From positions 41,500 to 105,499 of the forward strand of contig WJYB01000014.1 in NCBI GenBank assembly GCA_009668015.1: a DNA stretch of 64,000 nucleotides. Direction: 5' to 3'. Position 1 is the stretch's first letter. Each line of letters opens with the position of its first letter. The notes beneath the pieces are model-generated. The model worked only from the letters and a program-made list of their open reading frames with translations, had not been told where the DNA came from and searched no databases. The position numbers were made by a program, and so were the translations under genes. Origin of the DNA: Enterobacteriaceae bacterium RIT714 (GTDB lineage Bacteria; Pseudomonadota; Gammaproteobacteria; Enterobacterales; Enterobacteriaceae). Shown in pieces: positions 26,258-35,380 of this stretch.

Positions 26258-29200
26258 TTATTCAAACCGCTGTTCCCGTTCACTATCGTCCCGTTGTTCA
26301 CGTTCTTTTTGACGTTCGATCCTATGAATTATTTTTTCATGCACGATTCTAGCTGCTTTAGCGATATCTGGTCGTTCATGCTTGCTCAACATACCGATAG
26401 CATCAGCCCTTAGTTGCATTATGTTTACCAGACTTCCTGCCCTAAATAATGGGCTGCTACGTTCTGCAAAAGACTCCAGCACAACCATTGGCTCAGGTGA
26501 GGCCTCTAACAGGGCTAAAGCTGCTTCCTGCATGGTGGTTACACTCTTTTCATCATCCTTCACCCAAAGTGTTACACCAGTTGCAATAGCAGGCCAAACA
26601 TTGGGATCATTTCTGGCGCGGCACCAATGAATTAAAACGTCCACATCAATTTTAGAAAGAGGCAACCGGCGTAAACTTCCGTGACTGATAAAAAATAAAC
26701 GTCGTTGTCGCTGTTTTTCGTTACCCTCAAAAACATGATCGAGAAATGCTTCTGGCATCAATGCGGCAGTCGTTTCAATGGTTTTTCCAAATGAGCTAAA
26801 ATATCCATAATGCTCATCTAAAACAGAAAAAATCGTGTTCAGCCACTCCTGTTTTTGTGACTCATAACCATCAAATCGCAGAGCAGCGCCAACGACACGT
26901 TCCATGCGATAATCTGTAGACCCACCAGAGTCACGGTGATCTCTTTGGACTCTAATGATTGCGGCTCTTAAACCAATCTGCCGCAGGTCAGCACCAAGTG
27001 TATCCTCAGCCTTCTCCTGACGAGGTAACCTCATACTTAAAGCATCCAACACTACATCGTCACCATTTATTTTACTCAGGAGACGATGAGCAAGTTCAAT
27101 AACACGACCTGCAGACAAATTAACATATTGGTCCCGCCACAAAATTGGCCCATATATGTGCGGGCTAATTTCAGGATCATCCAGAACTGACATACAGCGA
27201 TTTAAATCAGTTTCTGTAAACTCCCGTCGAGGATGCAGGCCAACTATTACCCGCCGAAGTTCTGGGTGCTGTGAGCATTGATCGAGAAATTCTTGCGCTA
27301 ATGTCGGAGCAACAGCATCTGTTTGTTCGATGAAACCAGTAAAGACAGCAAAATCTTTGTTATCTACTGGATACTGATTAAGTTGGTCAACAAGCTGCTG
27401 CCAACCAATTTGCAGATCATGCGCCCCTGCAGCTAATCCCTTACCAAATGCAATGCGATAAGGCATCCAATCGCTGGAGAACAAATTTTGGCCTAACTCG
27501 TCAATTTTATGATTTGATGTCGCAAAATCCCTCCCTAATTGGATCGCTTTGGATTCAAGCCGCTTCTCAGACGCACTAAACTTCTCTGTATCGTCATGAC
27601 CCAAATCAGCATCAAGCGCCCAATAGTCACCCCCTCTGCTTAGTACGTAGGTCATTATTTCTGCTACTAAGCCGTTAGGCTCTAGCTCCTTCTCCAGTTC
27701 AGCTAGGCTTTCAGGTACCGGCTCGAGACCCTCAGCGTCTGTACGCCTTGTATAGTCGAAATAGATCATTGAACGGATTGCTTTCCATCCCTCTCCCCAA
27801 GGGGAGTAAGCATGTAATTTACGCGCTGCATCGACGAGTTTTTCCCTCATCACTTCTTGGTGGCAAAGGCCTCGAAATGCGTCAGCCAGGTTCATACGAG
27901 CAGAGGCTTCAATTTCAGAATCACCGGAGGTGCCCAGTTGCACAGCAACGTCAATGAACGCACTACGCCACTCTACAAGCTCATCATAGGAGGGTTCAGA
28001 ACCATAATCTCTGGGGCGAGCACCAAACTCGTTTACCCCAAATACTGTCCAGTGTGAGCCTTCCAAAGCTGTAGATAACATTTTGGACCCCAGCGCTCTG
28101 CGCCCAGCTATGCCTGATGAGAAACATTCATTCATCAGCATGATTCGCTGGTTTAAAGAAGCATGAGTGCCAGACAAATACGCCTGGAAAAATCTCACGA
28201 TCTTGCCTTGAGCTGAGTCATGATTGTCGCTCTCGCCTTCACAGTCTGCCATACGGATCAGAAGCCTGGCACATCTGTCAAAGGCGTTAGATTCGTATGC
28301 CAACGATTGTAAAAGATTGAGAATGGCTAGCCGCCGCGGATCATAAGTCGGTTCAATGCCATTAAAGTCAGGCGCGGTAAGTTCTGCTTCAATCCGGTTT
28401 AACAAAGCTTCAGGAGCGACCGGACCGATATAATCCAATATTCGCACCGACTCTTCGTCCAACTTTAGAATTTGCCCAAGTAGTTCTTTAGGCTGAAGCC
28501 AGGCTTCAACAATCTCTTTTGCAACAGGGTGGTCATGCAATAACCCCAGTCGATGCGCAAATGAAAGTAATAAACGCTCTCGCTTTGGTGCTTCAAAGAC
28601 AGCCCTAAGTTGATCAACCGGGATACTATCAAGTGCAGATACTGCCAACTTGTTAGCAATCGCATGGGGAAGGATGGCTCTCCAGTGGGATCTTTTCTGA
28701 ACAACGTGACGTTCCATCAACTTCGTAACAGCCTTGAATAACTGGATTTTGGGATACCCAGAGAGCGCACCCAATATTTCCAGTTCATCGGTAGCAGCAT
28801 CTGTACTAGATACCGAGAACGAATACACCAGTGACAATATTTCAGCTTGCTCCCTTAAATGGCCGTCGGGATGATTACGTTGTTCAAACAAGCGATTAAA
28901 CAACTGCGCATCTGAAAGTAGGGCTAAACTCTCACCTTCCTCCACTCTCTCCGCTATAGCCAAAGCAACTCTTGCATTCCCATCTGCGAACTCAGCAATC
29001 CGACGGGCATTATTCTGACCAATAGAAGGGAAGCGACGGATAAGAAGTTGCTCTGCTACCTCCGGACCATTTGCCTCAATGTGGATGACCTCTGTTGTCT
29101 GAGGTTTGTCATCCCTAATGTCGTACTCGATAGTGATGAGACTTACTTTTCTTCCAGAGGCTGATACCTTGCTGGCAAGTGAAGCGTGTAGTTCTGGTGG

Positions 29201-30109
29201 GCAATTGTCGAGGATCATGATGGCTCGTCGGCCCTCAGCGATGAGCTTATCGAGCATCGCCGTTGCCGAAGGCACTGGCTCAGATCCCGTATCAACATAA
29301 ATAGCTACTGTTCGGTCAAGCGCATCTGTTCCAACAGTTTCATCAAAGAGTGCCTGAACGATCCGAGTCTTTCCAACACCAGACAATCCTGTAATACGAA
29401 CGGCCTTATTCGTCGACTGAATAAGTGCCCGCATTGGATTAATAGCTTCCTCAATTTTGAGCTTTTGTCCCTTCCCCGATGGTAAAGTAATGGTTACTCC
29501 TGGGGCTGATATTAAAGTGTCTGTAACACCTTGTGGTGGATTGCTCCAAGCACCGTATGGTTGCCAACCAGAATACCCTTGTCCAAGCTTTCCCTTTACC
29601 CATAGCATGACTGACGGGTGTTGGCGTAACCATTGAATGAGTTTGGAACGGTCGTAGAAATCAAGATGAAGATTACTTTTGTTAGGATCATCTTTTATTG
29701 CGTCCCTCATGGCTTTGAGACGATCCGCTTTTCCTGACGGCGAGCAATCATCACTCAAGCTGACAATGATGTAGCTGCCTTGCTTTCTGGCTTGCTCAGA
29801 GATGATGGGAGAAAGCGCTTTGCCAGTACCCATTTCCTTCTCAATCGAAGCCTTTGGCATTCTATGTTTCTTTGCCTGAAAAACCGTATCAGGCCTTACA
29901 AGAAAGCCTTCCTTCAGTTGATCAACTGGAACCTGAACTTGGATATCAATTCCACCGTCAGGCGCTGTAATTGAACCAGACCAATTTACACACGCAGGAC
30001 TATGGTCATGCATTGCCACTTCAGCTTCCGCTAGCCGAGCAATCAGCTCTTCTAACTGAGTATCCGAGAGCCGAAGTAGCTCGTCCTTTTCAATGTCAAA
30101 GATTGCCAC
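26258..30109 (-). CDS. Giant P-loop (STAND-like) protein with N-terminal PD-(D/E)XK/Mrr-like nuclease motif
   Basis: The 1283-residue protein starts at GTG 30109, with AAGGTG 6-7 nt upstream. Residues ~1-170 look like a restriction-type nuclease: D51-GGI-D55 then Q78-x-K80 (VFQAKKH), the D-(x)n-QxK pattern of Mrr-like enzymes, followed by a YIIVSLSDD strand. The P-loop is at 241-248 (GLSGVGKT) with Walker B at ~296-301 (AIMILDN). The remaining ~900 residues are helical repeats of the TPR/HEAT kind. This nuclease-STAND-repeat layout is that of Avs and related NLR-like phage sensors, though it is shorter than the EcAvs2/4 proteins I know and not clearly one of them. The gene sits 35 bp after the small coupled gene, within a four-gene minus-strand cassette. 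Confidence 0.85.
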   Translation of the reverse strand: MAIFDIEKDELLRLSDTQLEELIARLAEAEVAMHDHSPACVNWSGSITAPDGGIDIQVQVPVDQLKEGFLVRPDTVFQAKKHRMPKASIEKEMGTGKALSPIISEQARKQGSYIIVSLSDDCSPSGKADRLKAMRDAIKDDPNKSNLHLDFYDRSKLIQWLRQHPSVMLWVKGKLGQGYSGWQPYGAWSNPPQGVTDTLISAPGVTITLPSGKGQKLKIEEAINPMRALIQSTNKAVRITGLSGVGKTRIVQALFDETVGTDALDRTVAIYVDTGSEPVPSATAMLDKLIAEGRRAIMILDNCPPELHASLASKVSASGRKVSLITIEYDIRDDKPQTTEVIHIEANGPEVAEQLLIRRFPSIGQNNARRIAEFADGNARVALAIAERVEEGESLALLSDAQLFNRLFEQRNHPDGHLREQAEILSLVYSFSVSSTDAATDELEILGALSGYPKIQLFKAVTKLMERHVVQKRSHWRAILPHAIANKLAVSALDSIPVDQLRAVFEAPKRERLLLSFAHRLGLLHDHPVAKEIVEAWLQPKELLGQILKLDEESVRILDYIGPVAPEALLNRIEAELTAPDFNGIEPTYDPRRLAILNLLQSLAYESNAFDRCARLLIRMADCEGESDNHDSAQGKIVRFFQAYLSGTHASLNQRIMLMNECFSSGIAGRRALGSKMLSTALEGSHWTVFGVNEFGARPRDYGSEPSYDELVEWRSAFIDVAVQLGTSGDSEIEASARMNLADAFRGLCHQEVMREKLVDAARKLHAYSPWGEGWKAIRSMIYFDYTRRTDAEGLEPVPESLAELEKELEPNGLVAEIMTYVLSRGGDYWALDADLGHDDTEKFSASEKRLESKAIQLGRDFATSNHKIDELGQNLFSSDWMPYRIAFGKGLAAGAHDLQIGWQQLVDQLNQYPVDNKDFAVFTGFIEQTDAVAPTLAQEFLDQCSQHPELRRVIVGLHPRREFTETDLNRCMSVLDDPEISPHIYGPILWRDQYVNLSAGRVIELAHRLLSKINGDDVVLDALSMRLPRQEKAEDTLGADLRQIGLRAAIIRVQRDHRDSGGSTDYRMERVVGAALRFDGYESQKQEWLNTIFSVLDEHYGYFSSFGKTIETTAALMPEAFLDHVFEGNEKQRQRRLFFISHGSLRRLPLSKIDVDVLIHWCRARNDPNVWPAIATGVTLWVKDDEKSVTTMQEAALALLEASPEPMVVLESFAERSSPLFRAGSLVNIMQLRADAIGMLSKHERPDIAKAARIVHEKIIHRIERQKEREQRDDSEREQRFE

Positions 30110-30144
30110 GCTTTCACCTTAGTAAAAAGTTTTTGTCCTGGTTC

Positions 30145-30423
30145 TTACACTATGGGTAGCTGTTTAAGTTTTTTTGCTTTGCCGGGATGGAATCTGGCCA
30201 ATAAATGAACCAGTCCCAATGTTTGTGCATAAGGGCCCTTATCGAACTCGATAATTTCGCCCCTTTGAAAGTGCAGCGCGAGCGTAGCTGTATCACGGCA
30301 TACTCTGTACAACGGCGCACGATAACCCCGAGAATTTATCCCGAGCAGAGTGTGCACGGTACTGTAAAAACACATAAAAGCCGCCATTAAAGCAGACCTT
30401 TTGTCATGTATGTTAAAGCCCAT
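30145..30423 (-). CDS. Small coupled protein between the two giant ATPases
   Basis: From ATG 30423 the product has 92 residues (MGFNIHDKRSALMAAFMCFY). The ATG overlaps the end of the 1568-residue gene by 11 nt, and GAGGG lies about 11 nt upstream, so it is translationally coupled to it. A start at 30444 (99 residues) is also possible but lacks a ribosome site. It is Arg/Lys-rich at the C-terminus (HPGKAKKLKQLPIV) and has an aromatic N-terminal helix, with no known motif. Placed between two giant ATPases, it may be a regulator or adaptor; that is inference. Confidence 0.65.
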   Translation of the reverse strand: MGFNIHDKRSALMAAFMCFYSTVHTLLGINSRGYRAPLYRVCRDTATLALHFQRGEIIEFDKGPYAQTLGLVHLLARFHPGKAKKLKQLPIV

Positions 30424-33400
30424 GTACGATGTCACCCTCGTCATGCTGACGGCTTAAATTTGGACATGTAAGAAAACCTGGCCATGGAGCTTTTCCTCCA
30501 AACAGATGCTCCATTCGTTTGCTGCGGGGCTTCTGGAAACGGGAATTCAACTGCGATAAGACAATAGGCCAGTATTGTTGAAAAATATCACTGACATCAG
30601 TGTGCTCATGCTCAATAGCCAAGAATCTTTCATCGACGACTTGTAAAAATATAACTGAAGTACACCAGAAAGATTCCGCTGAGGATGCCTGCTGCATCAA
30701 TTTGAACCAGTGACGTGTCCATAAATGACGCTGATAGGAGTCACTGGCGTTTTTGAAGGACTTTTGGAGAAGGCCCGAATACGTATTTGTTTTGAGCGTA
30801 CCGTCCGAAAACTCATTCTGGTCTAAATACCCCGCCATCATGATGCCCCTGGCTTGGAGAACTGGCTTGGATGAGTTACAACACTTACGAGTGTATTGCA
30901 GTAATTTTTCACTTTGCTGACAGAACAGGGCCGCCCAAACCTCATGGGCAAGCCGATTGTTATTTTCTGCTAGAGCTAATCGGCGCCAGCGCAATGCCTC
31001 AATCTCAGGACCGTCGGACGAAGACCAGACCGCAACAGCACACAGATCAAGATCGGCCTCGGTAAACACAACGCGACAGAAAGGAATAACGTGTTCAAGT
31101 CGTTCAAAAAGACGAACTGACAGTTCCGGATGCTGAGCTGAAATGACCTGTGCAAGTGTTAGTCCTATATGTCTGACCTGGTGAAGAACATCCACATTTT
31201 TCTCTTCAAGGAATAGGTTTGCCCATGCAAGTGAACGCTCAGGTTCAGCCCTCACAAGAGCTGCAATGTCGTCAGGATAATAATGGTTAGTCAGATCAGA
31301 TAGGTTTAGTTTGGCAAGTACATCTTTGATGTCATGATAATTATGCTGAATACGTTGCTGTTGCTTTTCGAAGTTATCCATCTTCTGAAGTGCCATTAGT
31401 GATTCCATATCCGTTTCTTGCTCAGGGATGGTTACCTCACTAAGGTGGTGTAATGTATAAGCTCTGTCGTCTGTCGACTTAAGGAGCAGTTTGAGCTGCA
31501 GGGCTCCAACGTCAACCGCATGTTTAAAGGCATTAGTCAGGAAAGCGTCAAAATATTGCGCAGCATCACTGGCGATTTCTCCACCATACATACCAGCCAG
31601 TTGGGCAAGATGGATATAGTTTAAATGCTTTCTCCCTACCTCCCATTGGATCACGTTTTGGTTAATTGCTCCGAACAGCAAGGCAGAGTAGTGCCACTGT
31701 TCGCGCGGACAGGAAGGCGTGTCTGCTGCAGACGTTAGGATCTTGCCACCACAGCGTAATGCAATTGGGTCGTTTAGGGTTATCAGCATACTCAGCGTAT
31801 GACGTCGGACACTTTGGGATGCGCTACCGAGAAGCTGAGGGAGGGCATTCAACAGGCGCGGAGGCAACGGACCGGTTTGAGGATGAAAAAGCAATAATGT
31901 TGACTGCTCATCCGTATCACTATCAGCTAATGCCGCAAGCACACTGTGTTCAATATCTTGCCAATCAAGTCTTTTTAAGCTGTCTCTGAGCGTCATCATC
32001 AGATTTTCTTCGTAACGAAGTATCCTTAAAACGGAGAGTTGCTCACTGGCCTTCAACTGGTGAAAAGCTAGAATCAATTGGAACTGCTGCATTAGTTCCG
32101 ATTCCTCGCCCAGAGACGACCATGCTGACTGGTCTTCTTTGGTGCTGCTGGTCACTCGTCTTACGAGTTTTCTGGCGATATCAGGAGTTATTAATGCCCT
32201 ATGCGGTAAGAGTGTAAAAATACCCTGTCGTAGTGGGAGGCCGTTTCGGCACAGAATATCTTCAGCAAGTTTGAGGTGATTATCGATGGCTACCTGAGGT
32301 CGATAACGGGCAAGAGAGGTGGTTGCCCCCGAAAAGAATGTTTCTTGATAACCGATTCCGAAGGAATTGAAGAGCGTGCTTACATCCAGTTTGCTGTGTT
32401 TTTCTGCCGTTTGGCTGACATTGCTGGATTCTGGATTAGCCGGATTACAGGGGTCAGCTTCACACCATGATTCATTGATATGCCAACCTTTGATGTCCGA
32501 ACTATTGTCACGTAACTGGTGTGCAAGCATCTCGGCGAGTTGCGCATCGTCAGAATTCCCTGTCGCCATCAAAAGATTAATAGCCGTCCATTTACCTGCA
32601 CGTGAACTTTTGTCATGTACAAAAAACGTCCATTGATCACGCAAGTGGGAACGGACGTTTTGCCAATCAATTGAGTTAAACGCGATCAAGTCGCGGAATG
32701 TCTGCCAGGGAACGCCATAATCTTGGTTCAGATTAGAAGCAAAATTCCATTTAACTAACGCATTAATATGCGGCATTAAAGCCTTTCCTGCAAAAAGCTT
32801 CATTGCTAGTGAATGCAGTGCCGATAAACTATCTGTGTCTTTTAAGACTAATGTTCTGAATAATTCTTTTTCATTAGGCGACAATAAGCCAATTTTATGC
32901 TCACGATCTTTTTGCCGTTTTTCAATTTTAGCCTGTATGTCAGCATCATGCTGGACGGCCCCCACTGACGATAGAGGGAGATGAGTTGGACTCCACCCAA
33001 GCCAGTTAGTAGCTGCTGTCAGAATTTTTTCTGCAGAAGAGGTGTGTCGGGAGGCGTGCAGGATCGCATATTCAATCCAGTGATGTTGCGGGGGATTGAT
33101 ATCACGTAGTGCAAGATGTTCACAGGCATTGATGAATATTTCAGGCCGACGTCGCGCTAAAGCCATAAACGCAGAGGTAAGCAGGGCGTCGGGATTTTGC
33201 AGTCCAGCAAAACTGACTAGAATGGCAACTCCGGTTGCAACAGGATGCTGCCTTTCCAGGCTGGCAATAGTGAGGGCTGCAAAGAGGGTATCCGACGTCT
33301 TATCAAGCGCGATGATGGGCTCGACGAGGGAGGCCATTACCTCATCAAGATCTTTATGGTTTCTGGCTGCTTTATTGACAATATCAAGAATAGCCAGCCC

Positions 33401-35119
33401 AAGAGCCAGGTTAAGTCCTTCAGGATGAATACGATAGCGCGTTGTGTCTTCAGGCAAGGGGGTAAAAAAACGCCCGTCAATAACGGCCTGCAACCCCCCT
33501 GCAAAAACACCGTTAAGTTCAGCATCGAAAATATCAATATCTTCATTATCTTTGATTTCGCTCCGTTCAAGCACCTTCTTTCCGAACGAACGCAGCTCAT
33601 TACTGAACAGCTCTGCAGAGACTTCATAACTATCTCGTTGGCTGGCTTTGATGTGCTCAAACAACATCAACGATACACTTAGTTCGGCTAAATCATGCAA
33701 TTGTTCTGCACTGAATAGTTCCAATGCAATTCCAAGCATGCGTGGATTAAGCAGGCTGGTTGCAACGTTCTCACTGAGTTTTCTTCCTGCAATGTTGATA
33801 TGGCGTAAAGCGAGTATTGTGTCCCGTTCTTCTGCGGACCATTCCGGGACTGGCCTTTTTATAACGGGTGTCGCCAGTCTGGACTCAACATTTTGAGTAA
33901 AATAATGCTGTCTGGACGTTACAATCAGTTTACCACCCAGACACTGAAGGAATTCACTCAGCTTGTCGATAAACTGTGCCCAGCGGATAGCTGGACGTTG
34001 GTTTATACCGTCAAGTATGACAATCATTCCACATGTGGGGCGCTTTGAACTATCACACCATGCCCTGAATTGTTCTTGCCAGAATTTGGTATGAACAGAC
34101 ACATCCCCCTGACAGCTATGGCACAGGGCGTTGATGATTACAGCAGAGATATCATTACACGGTTCTTCTATGTCTTCGGCCCGAATAAACGCTGTGAGCG
34201 GCTTTACAGGAACGGACAGCCAGTGTTGTGCTACTAGCCATGATTTACCATTCCCCTCTGCTCCTGTTACGACGATTACGCCGCCATCAAGTAAGGCTGA
34301 TAGAGTGTCGGAAAATTGCTTCATGAGTGCAGTGCGTTTAAGCACCACTCCTGAATCACCCGGACATAGCACTTGCCCAAGCCTTGTTTTTGACCGGGTT
34401 TTATTTGACAGTGTTTCAGTCAACCATTTTTCATTAACAGAGCAGAGTTGCTGGATTGAGAGTGTTTGTTCAGGAAAAAACTGTCGATTTAACGTTTCGA
34501 AACGTTCATGCATTGTCTGAGAATGCATTCTCATCAATATGCCTAACTCCGGATCTTTAAGCCCGCTGAGCGTCCCTTCCGTAATGGCCGTGACGGCCTG
34601 ATTTATGATATCTTTTGCTCTGTTTTCGGTTTCCCCTGTTTTAGCTATGTAGCTTTCAATTAACGCCTGCTCACTCTCAAGGGGATGCATGCTACTGGTT
34701 AATTTATGTATGGCTAGGTGTTTGAGATGCTCCTGAACCTCACCAATATTGAGCCACTCATTGATGTGAGGTAGCGAAAATGTTTCTGTGATTACGATCT
34801 TACTCTCCAGTAGTGAAACCCAGCGCTTCCAGGTCGGCTGTGATGCTGAAGGTTCTACGCCAAGATGCACTAGTGTATTTTCCATAACACTGTAGAGTGA
34901 ATGTTTTTCTTGTTCAGGATGCGTCAGAGCCTTCCGTTCTGCTAATGGACGTTTAATCTGGGCCCAGATACCTTTGCCCATTGATAAAAAGGGGCGAATT
35001 AAAACAGAAACAGAAAACTCCACGTCCTTATGCTCCTTAGATGAAAATAGTCCACCGAACAGATGGCGATACTGGGTATTTAAGCGTATCGAATCTGTCG
35101 AGGTAAATGTGCACTTCAT
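30413..35119 (-). CDS. 1568-residue STAND-like P-loop protein of unknown type
   Basis: This is the first and largest gene of the cassette. Residues ~1-270 match no effector domain I know. A P-loop lies near 285-293 (VVTGAEGNGKSW) and Walker B near 364-372 (MIVILDGINQRP), followed by a sensor-like KLIVTSRQHYF, the order expected of STAND/NACHT ATPases. The remaining ~1150 residues are helical repeats, as in ligand-sensing C-termini. Similar proteins (Avs) recognise phage proteins and trigger an attached effector. Here the effector would be either the unknown N-terminus or the nuclease-bearing neighbour. The stop overlaps the next gene's start. The first ATG has only a weak ribosome site; a (GCTGT)n tract lies ~30 bp upstream. 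Confidence 0.82.
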   Translation of the reverse strand: MKCTFTSTDSIRLNTQYRHLFGGLFSSKEHKDVEFSVSVLIRPFLSMGKGIWAQIKRPLAERKALTHPEQEKHSLYSVMENTLVHLGVEPSASQPTWKRWVSLLESKIVITETFSLPHINEWLNIGEVQEHLKHLAIHKLTSSMHPLESEQALIESYIAKTGETENRAKDIINQAVTAITEGTLSGLKDPELGILMRMHSQTMHERFETLNRQFFPEQTLSIQQLCSVNEKWLTETLSNKTRSKTRLGQVLCPGDSGVVLKRTALMKQFSDTLSALLDGGVIVVTGAEGNGKSWLVAQHWLSVPVKPLTAFIRAEDIEEPCNDISAVIINALCHSCQGDVSVHTKFWQEQFRAWCDSSKRPTCGMIVILDGINQRPAIRWAQFIDKLSEFLQCLGGKLIVTSRQHYFTQNVESRLATPVIKRPVPEWSAEERDTILALRHINIAGRKLSENVATSLLNPRMLGIALELFSAEQLHDLAELSVSLMLFEHIKASQRDSYEVSAELFSNELRSFGKKVLERSEIKDNEDIDIFDAELNGVFAGGLQAVIDGRFFTPLPEDTTRYRIHPEGLNLALGLAILDIVNKAARNHKDLDEVMASLVEPIIALDKTSDTLFAALTIASLERQHPVATGVAILVSFAGLQNPDALLTSAFMALARRRPEIFINACEHLALRDINPPQHHWIEYAILHASRHTSSAEKILTAATNWLGWSPTHLPLSSVGAVQHDADIQAKIEKRQKDREHKIGLLSPNEKELFRTLVLKDTDSLSALHSLAMKLFAGKALMPHINALVKWNFASNLNQDYGVPWQTFRDLIAFNSIDWQNVRSHLRDQWTFFVHDKSSRAGKWTAINLLMATGNSDDAQLAEMLAHQLRDNSSDIKGWHINESWCEADPCNPANPESSNVSQTAEKHSKLDVSTLFNSFGIGYQETFFSGATTSLARYRPQVAIDNHLKLAEDILCRNGLPLRQGIFTLLPHRALITPDIARKLVRRVTSSTKEDQSAWSSLGEESELMQQFQLILAFHQLKASEQLSVLRILRYEENLMMTLRDSLKRLDWQDIEHSVLAALADSDTDEQSTLLLFHPQTGPLPPRLLNALPQLLGSASQSVRRHTLSMLITLNDPIALRCGGKILTSAADTPSCPREQWHYSALLFGAINQNVIQWEVGRKHLNYIHLAQLAGMYGGEIASDAAQYFDAFLTNAFKHAVDVGALQLKLLLKSTDDRAYTLHHLSEVTIPEQETDMESLMALQKMDNFEKQQQRIQHNYHDIKDVLAKLNLSDLTNHYYPDDIAALVRAEPERSLAWANLFLEEKNVDVLHQVRHIGLTLAQVISAQHPELSVRLFERLEHVIPFCRVVFTEADLDLCAVAVWSSSDGPEIEALRWRRLALAENNNRLAHEVWAALFCQQSEKLLQYTRKCCNSSKPVLQARGIMMAGYLDQNEFSDGTLKTNTYSGLLQKSFKNASDSYQRHLWTRHWFKLMQQASSAESFWCTSVIFLQVVDERFLAIEHEHTDVSDIFQQYWPIVLSQLNSRFQKPRSKRMEHLFGGKAPWPGFLTCPNLSRQHDEGDIVHGL

Positions 35120-35150
35120 GACGCTTAAGCTGATGCGCCATCCTGCTTTT

Positions 35151-35168
35151 GCTGTGCTGTGCTGTGCT
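35151..35168. repeat. GCTGT pentanucleotide tract upstream of the giant gene
   Basis: Three full copies plus GCT, 32 bp before the ATG of the 1568-residue gene, inside its promoter or leader. The rest of 35120-35380 is AT-rich and should hold the cassette's promoter. Confidence 0.6.
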
Positions 35169-35380
35169 CAGCTTCTGCGTCTGACATTGGTTGTCGCAAA
35201 ATCACATAAGACTTTGTACAAAAAATACATAAGCAAATAGATCGTTGCACTATACAGCGTTCATTCTTTTAATTACTCCTGCACTTTAGGGTAACATTTG
35301 CTCCTGACTCTTACCGGATGGAAATATAAATTTTTACCAATATCAGCCCAAAAGCTTGAGCTGAACTCAGTTTAATTTAG

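Noticed and set aside
32276..32636. Plus-strand frames inside the 1568-residue gene
   Set aside because: Shadows of the long minus-strand gene, whose P-loop and repeat structure are clear.
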